Source: Oscillospiraceae bacterium
GTDB taxonomy: Bacteria; Bacillota; Clostridia; Saccharofermentanales; Saccharofermentanaceae
Direction of reading: 5' to 3'
NCBI GenBank assembly: GCA_902782125.1
Contig: CACZMA010000013.1
Coordinates: 1 to 52,690, forward strand
Length of the DNA: 52,690 bases
Shown: positions 49,825 through 52,690 of the stretch, piece by piece
Numbering within the stretch: position 1 is the first letter of the stretch
How the letters are laid out: each line of letters starts with the position of its first letter
Program-made: the position numbers and the translations under genes
Notes under the pieces: model-generated
The model's database searches: none
Seen by the model: the letters and a program-made list of their open reading frames with translations, nothing else
Told to the model about the DNA's origin: nothing

Positions 49825-52197
49825 TTATCGCTCATCCAGCACTGTTTGAATCCGGTCCTGAGCAATTGAGACAACTGCATCCAAATCTTTTTGGCCTAAG
49901 AAATATGCCGGCATCTCTTCAATGAGTATTTTGCTAATAGCGGGATCATTGCATTTAATTCTTGAACAACTCTTGATAATATTTTCAATATCATAGATAT
50001 CCTGTTCTTCATATTTCCTTCCGAAAACAAACCCCATGCCGGAACCATTATAACGGATAACGCCGCCATTATTATAGTACTCAATAGCACATGAGCCTGC
50101 ATTCAGGAATGCTGTTCGATTCAATACAAAACAATCATTCATTGCAATCTGCGTTTGGATATCTTCTGACAAAAGTATATTAACAAACTCAGCACATGCT
50201 TTGATATCATCAGCCTGCGAAGATACAGCGACAGAACAAATCGGGCTGAACATCGGTCCCGTTCCCTCAAGTGAAGGATAGCCGAGAATAGACATTTTGC
50301 TGTCGCTGCTATGAATGACGCCTCCTATTACGTTAAGATAGCTGCCTATCCCATAGCAAACACAGTTTGTCGCAGAAGGCAGATATCCGTTATATTTTTC
50401 GTACCATTGATTCCATCCGATTCCTTCTTCTTGAACATTATCCCTAACGTAATCCGCAAGCATCTCATATTCAGGAACCGACAGATCCACCTTGCCATCT
50501 GATATGAAATAACCATTCATCTCATTAAACAGCATTGAAAAATATGTTGCCTGTCCGTATAGAAGCGGATCGGATCCATTCATTACGTCATTAACAAATC
50601 CGGAATACTCATCTAATGTAAAACCCATGCCCGAGGCTCCTGCATACTTTGCCTTAGTCATTATTCCTTCTATCTTAAAGCTGACAGGCAATTGATATAT
50701 AGCATCACCTGTCTTTGAACCGTCGATTACATTTGTATAGTATTCTTCAGAATCAAGATCTTCCAAATATGGCGTAAGATCTGCCAGGCAATTCGGACTG
50801 TTTAGTTGGCTGAATTCGCTGACATCGAGCAATATGTCCGGACCTTCGCCGTTCATGATATCAATTGCAAGTTGATTGCTGAGTTCTGTTCCACTATCCA
50901 ATGCGGATAATACTTCTGTATCCACATTGTTAATGTCAATCATAATGCTTTCTTCTTGGTAACGATCTATAACCTCAATGAAATATAAATCATTAGTCAT
51001 ATTGAATCTTGATATAGCTTCGCCTGCTTGTTCATTAATGCCGTTGCGCGCGTACAACTCTAATACTGTTTTCCCGGTATTAGGATTAGTCTCATTCTTC
51101 TCAAAAATGATCAAGTTTACACTATCGGCATGTTGTCCGGAATAAATATCTGAAGCGGTATACCTAACCAACAGAACAATCCTGTTATCTGAACACTCGA
51201 TAATATTATTAAAATCAACATGGCATATGCCGGTTCCCTGAAGGAATCCTCTATTCAAATTACACCAATTATAATTGAATATCTCTTCTATTGATTTGTT
51301 TTGAACATTGATCCGAGAAACACCGGATTCTGTTTTACAATACAGCATTCCATCAACGCCGGTAAATGAAGAATACAAATCATCAATATTTAACCAATCA
51401 TAGTCTTTCTCATCAGCAATGGTCAATTCGCCATTCGTAAGGTCCAATTCATAGATGATATTTTCATTACCGATATATGCAGGTACCAGTGCTTGAGTAT
51501 CACTTAGAGTCAATACTGTAGAAATGTAAGTGTTCTTATCTGTTTTCTTGATTTCGACTGTACGGTTGCTGCCGTCAGGTGAAACTATACAGATATCAAC
51601 ATAAGCACGTCCTGTTTCCGGCTGGTAAGAAACAGTCTCTATCTTATAGTCACCGACATTGTAGGTATTCGTAAAAGCAATCAGTTCATCACCCTGCCCG
51701 GAACGGGTATCCAAGAGTTCTCCTGTAGCAGGATCATAATCTCTTTCCGTAGAATCGGTTTTAACAGTTAACTTTCCGTCTTTGAAATATGCATCGTCAA
51801 TCCAACTCTCATTTATGGTCAAGTCTTTTTGAACATCAATGGTATTTACAGTCTGGTTTGTGTTTCTATCGACGACTGCTATAAATCCAAAAATGTAGTC
51901 TTTATAATTGAATGTTTCCCAGTCTATTTCATCATCCGAAGGTTTCTCATATTCTCCGGTTGTAAGGATAATATAATAATTCTCATCTGAACCGACATAG
52001 TAATGATTGAAAAGCGATACATTCTTGTTTGCATCAACGCCGGTCTTAACATCAATTATTGTTGCATCATACCAAGGTGAATCTGTTGCGATAACCTTTC
52101 CCGATTTCTTTGGTGCGGCATTATTGCATGAAGTAACAGATAGCATCAAAGATGCGATTATTAATGCAGATGTAATTCTTAACAAAGCATTTTTCAT
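49825..52197 (-). CDS. Solute-binding lipoprotein with N-terminal propeller-like region
   Basis: A 790-residue lipoprotein: signal ending LSVTSC (Cys24). Residues about 30-360 form repeated beta stretches with repeats of the kind VVDRNTNQTVNTIDVQKD, consistent with a beta-propeller. Residues about 365-790 resemble an ABC-type extracellular solute-binding protein (family 1): KTVLELYARNGINEQAGEAISRFN, LAIDIMNGEGPDILLDVSEFSQLNSP, AIYQLPVSFKIEGIMTKAKYAG and VAVSSQADDIKACAEFVNILLS. The ligand is probably a sugar or peptide but not predictable. No ABC permease or ATPase is nearby, so it may work with a remote transporter or as a receptor. The 303-base gap upstream holds no gene and no clear promoter. 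Confidence 0.82.
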   Translation of the reverse strand: MKNALLRITSALIIASLMLSVTSCNNAAPKKSGKVIATDSPWYDATIIDVKTGVDANKNVSLFNHYYVGSDENYYIILTTGEYEKPSDDEIDWETFNYKDYIFGFIAVVDRNTNQTVNTIDVQKDLTINESWIDDAYFKDGKLTVKTDSTERDYDPATGELLDTRSGQGDELIAFTNTYNVGDYKIETVSYQPETGRAYVDICIVSPDGSNRTVEIKKTDKNTYISTVLTLSDTQALVPAYIGNENIIYELDLTNGELTIADEKDYDWLNIDDLYSSFTGVDGMLYCKTESGVSRINVQNKSIEEIFNYNWCNLNRGFLQGTGICHVDFNNIIECSDNRIVLLVRYTASDIYSGQHADSVNLIIFEKNETNPNTGKTVLELYARNGINEQAGEAISRFNMTNDLYFIEVIDRYQEESIMIDINNVDTEVLSALDSGTELSNQLAIDIMNGEGPDILLDVSEFSQLNSPNCLADLTPYLEDLDSEEYYTNVIDGSKTGDAIYQLPVSFKIEGIMTKAKYAGASGMGFTLDEYSGFVNDVMNGSDPLLYGQATYFSMLFNEMNGYFISDGKVDLSVPEYEMLADYVRDNVQEEGIGWNQWYEKYNGYLPSATNCVCYGIGSYLNVIGGVIHSSDSKMSILGYPSLEGTGPMFSPICSVAVSSQADDIKACAEFVNILLSEDIQTQIAMNDCFVLNRTAFLNAGSCAIEYYNNGGVIRYNGSGMGFVFGRKYEEQDIYDIENIIKSCSRIKCNDPAISKILIEEMPAYFLGQKDLDAVVSIAQDRIQTVLDER

Positions 52198-52500
52198 TCT
52201 TTCAGATCCCGCGAGAAAAAGAATACTATAGTCGTGCTTCCTGTTTGTTTTCTATACTAATTTCAGATTGTATCATTTTGTATAGTTAATCGGTAGAATT
52301 AGGAATCTGGAGTGCGGTGCTTTTTGGTATAGTAATTTTTCCATACATCTGCATCTCTTGAATCGTTTGATGGCATTATAAAACCTGTATACTTTTTCCT
52401 CCGCAGTCCACTTTTCTATTGGTGTCAGGGATGCTACCTTTCACAAATATAATCTCGCAACAGATAATCATATAATATCTTTGCTTTAGACAATATTCCA

Positions 52501-52690
52501 TTACGGAATAAGCAAGCCATGATGACTATCTTGAACCTCAACAATCTCACACTCTAAACCTGCACTAACAAATGAATCATACCAATATGGATAAAGGCTT
52601 ATTGATTTCAAGTTATCCAATTCACGAACTTCTTCTATTGTGTTATAGATTAAATCCGAATCAGTGTCGCTGTATTTACCACCTAATAGA
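52501..52690 (-). CDS. Lipoprotein family copy, cut by the window edge
   Basis: The open frame enters at the right edge (63 codons visible) and ends NTIEEVRELDNLKSISLYPYWYDSFVSAGLECEIVEVQDSHHGLLIP and stop. The WYDSFVSAGLEC stretch matches the WYDYFEDSDLEC end of the lipoprotein at 45905-46582, so this is probably a third copy of that family. Only its C-terminal part is visible. Confidence 0.6.
   Translation of the reverse strand, partial: LLGGKYSDTDSDLIYNTIEEVRELDNLKSISLYPYWYDSFVSAGLECEIVEVQDSHHGLLIP

Overview
The window looks like a chromosomal segment of an anaerobic member of the Clostridia (Bacillota). The evidence is ChW surface repeats, a rubrerythrin, a GH94-type phosphorylase, a gram-positive type IV pilus operon without a secretin gene, good Shine-Dalgarno sites and sigma-A type promoters. 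A gut or rumen habitat is an inference. The left 45 kb reads as an ordinary chromosome of mixed operons. The right 7 kb is visibly more A/T-rich and holds unrelated or poorly known lipoproteins.

Layout. 0.1-3.7 kb: two-gene operon for a zinc-ribbon membrane protein and a secreted transglutaminase-fold protein with six ChW repeats. 3.8-7.2 kb: a PD-(D/E)XK-like nuclease candidate, alanine dehydrogenase, an acetyltransferase and rubrerythrin. 7.3-11.3 kb: MATE exporter plus a GH94-like phosphorylase. 11.4-13.1 kb: a zincin-like lipoprotein and a Phd/YefM-RelE toxin-antitoxin pair. 13.1-22.2 kb: an eleven-gene type IV pilus operon (major pilin, four minor pilins or pilin-like proteins, PilB, PilC, PilD, PilM, PilN, PilO) with no PilT in view. 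22.5-25.7 kb: uracil permease, a tail-anchored hypothetical and class II fructose-bisphosphate aldolase. 25.9-30.6 kb: a COG1112/DUF4011-type helicase whose C-terminal DUF3320-like part lies in another frame after an A10 tract. 30.7-34.2 kb: YgjP-like metallopeptidase and acyl-CoA ligase, divergent from a PlsC acyltransferase across a shared palindrome. 34.3-35.5 kb: PadR/DUF1700 membrane operon. 35.5-45.3 kb: aldo/keto reductase with ferredoxin tail, lipoproteins, a duplicated zinc-ribbon/TPR-like protein, Smr protein, alpha/beta hydrolase, tRNA-dihydrouridine synthase, methyltransferase and a GyrI-GNAT fusion.

At 45.44 kb lies the 3' end of a tRNA gene (variable loop, T-arm, acceptor strand and CCA) with its terminator but no 5' half. 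This is the usual scar of an element that integrated into a tRNA gene. By orientation the element would lie to the right, where the lipoprotein-rich, A/T-rich DNA is, including a lipoprotein family present as one whole gene, one broken copy and one copy cut by the window edge.

Most notable: the helicase frame break at A10, the tRNA scar, several genes whose -10 box sits six or seven bases from the start codon (leaderless candidates), inverted repeats around the padR and fadD/plsC promoters, and the non-ATG starts of the pilus assembly genes.
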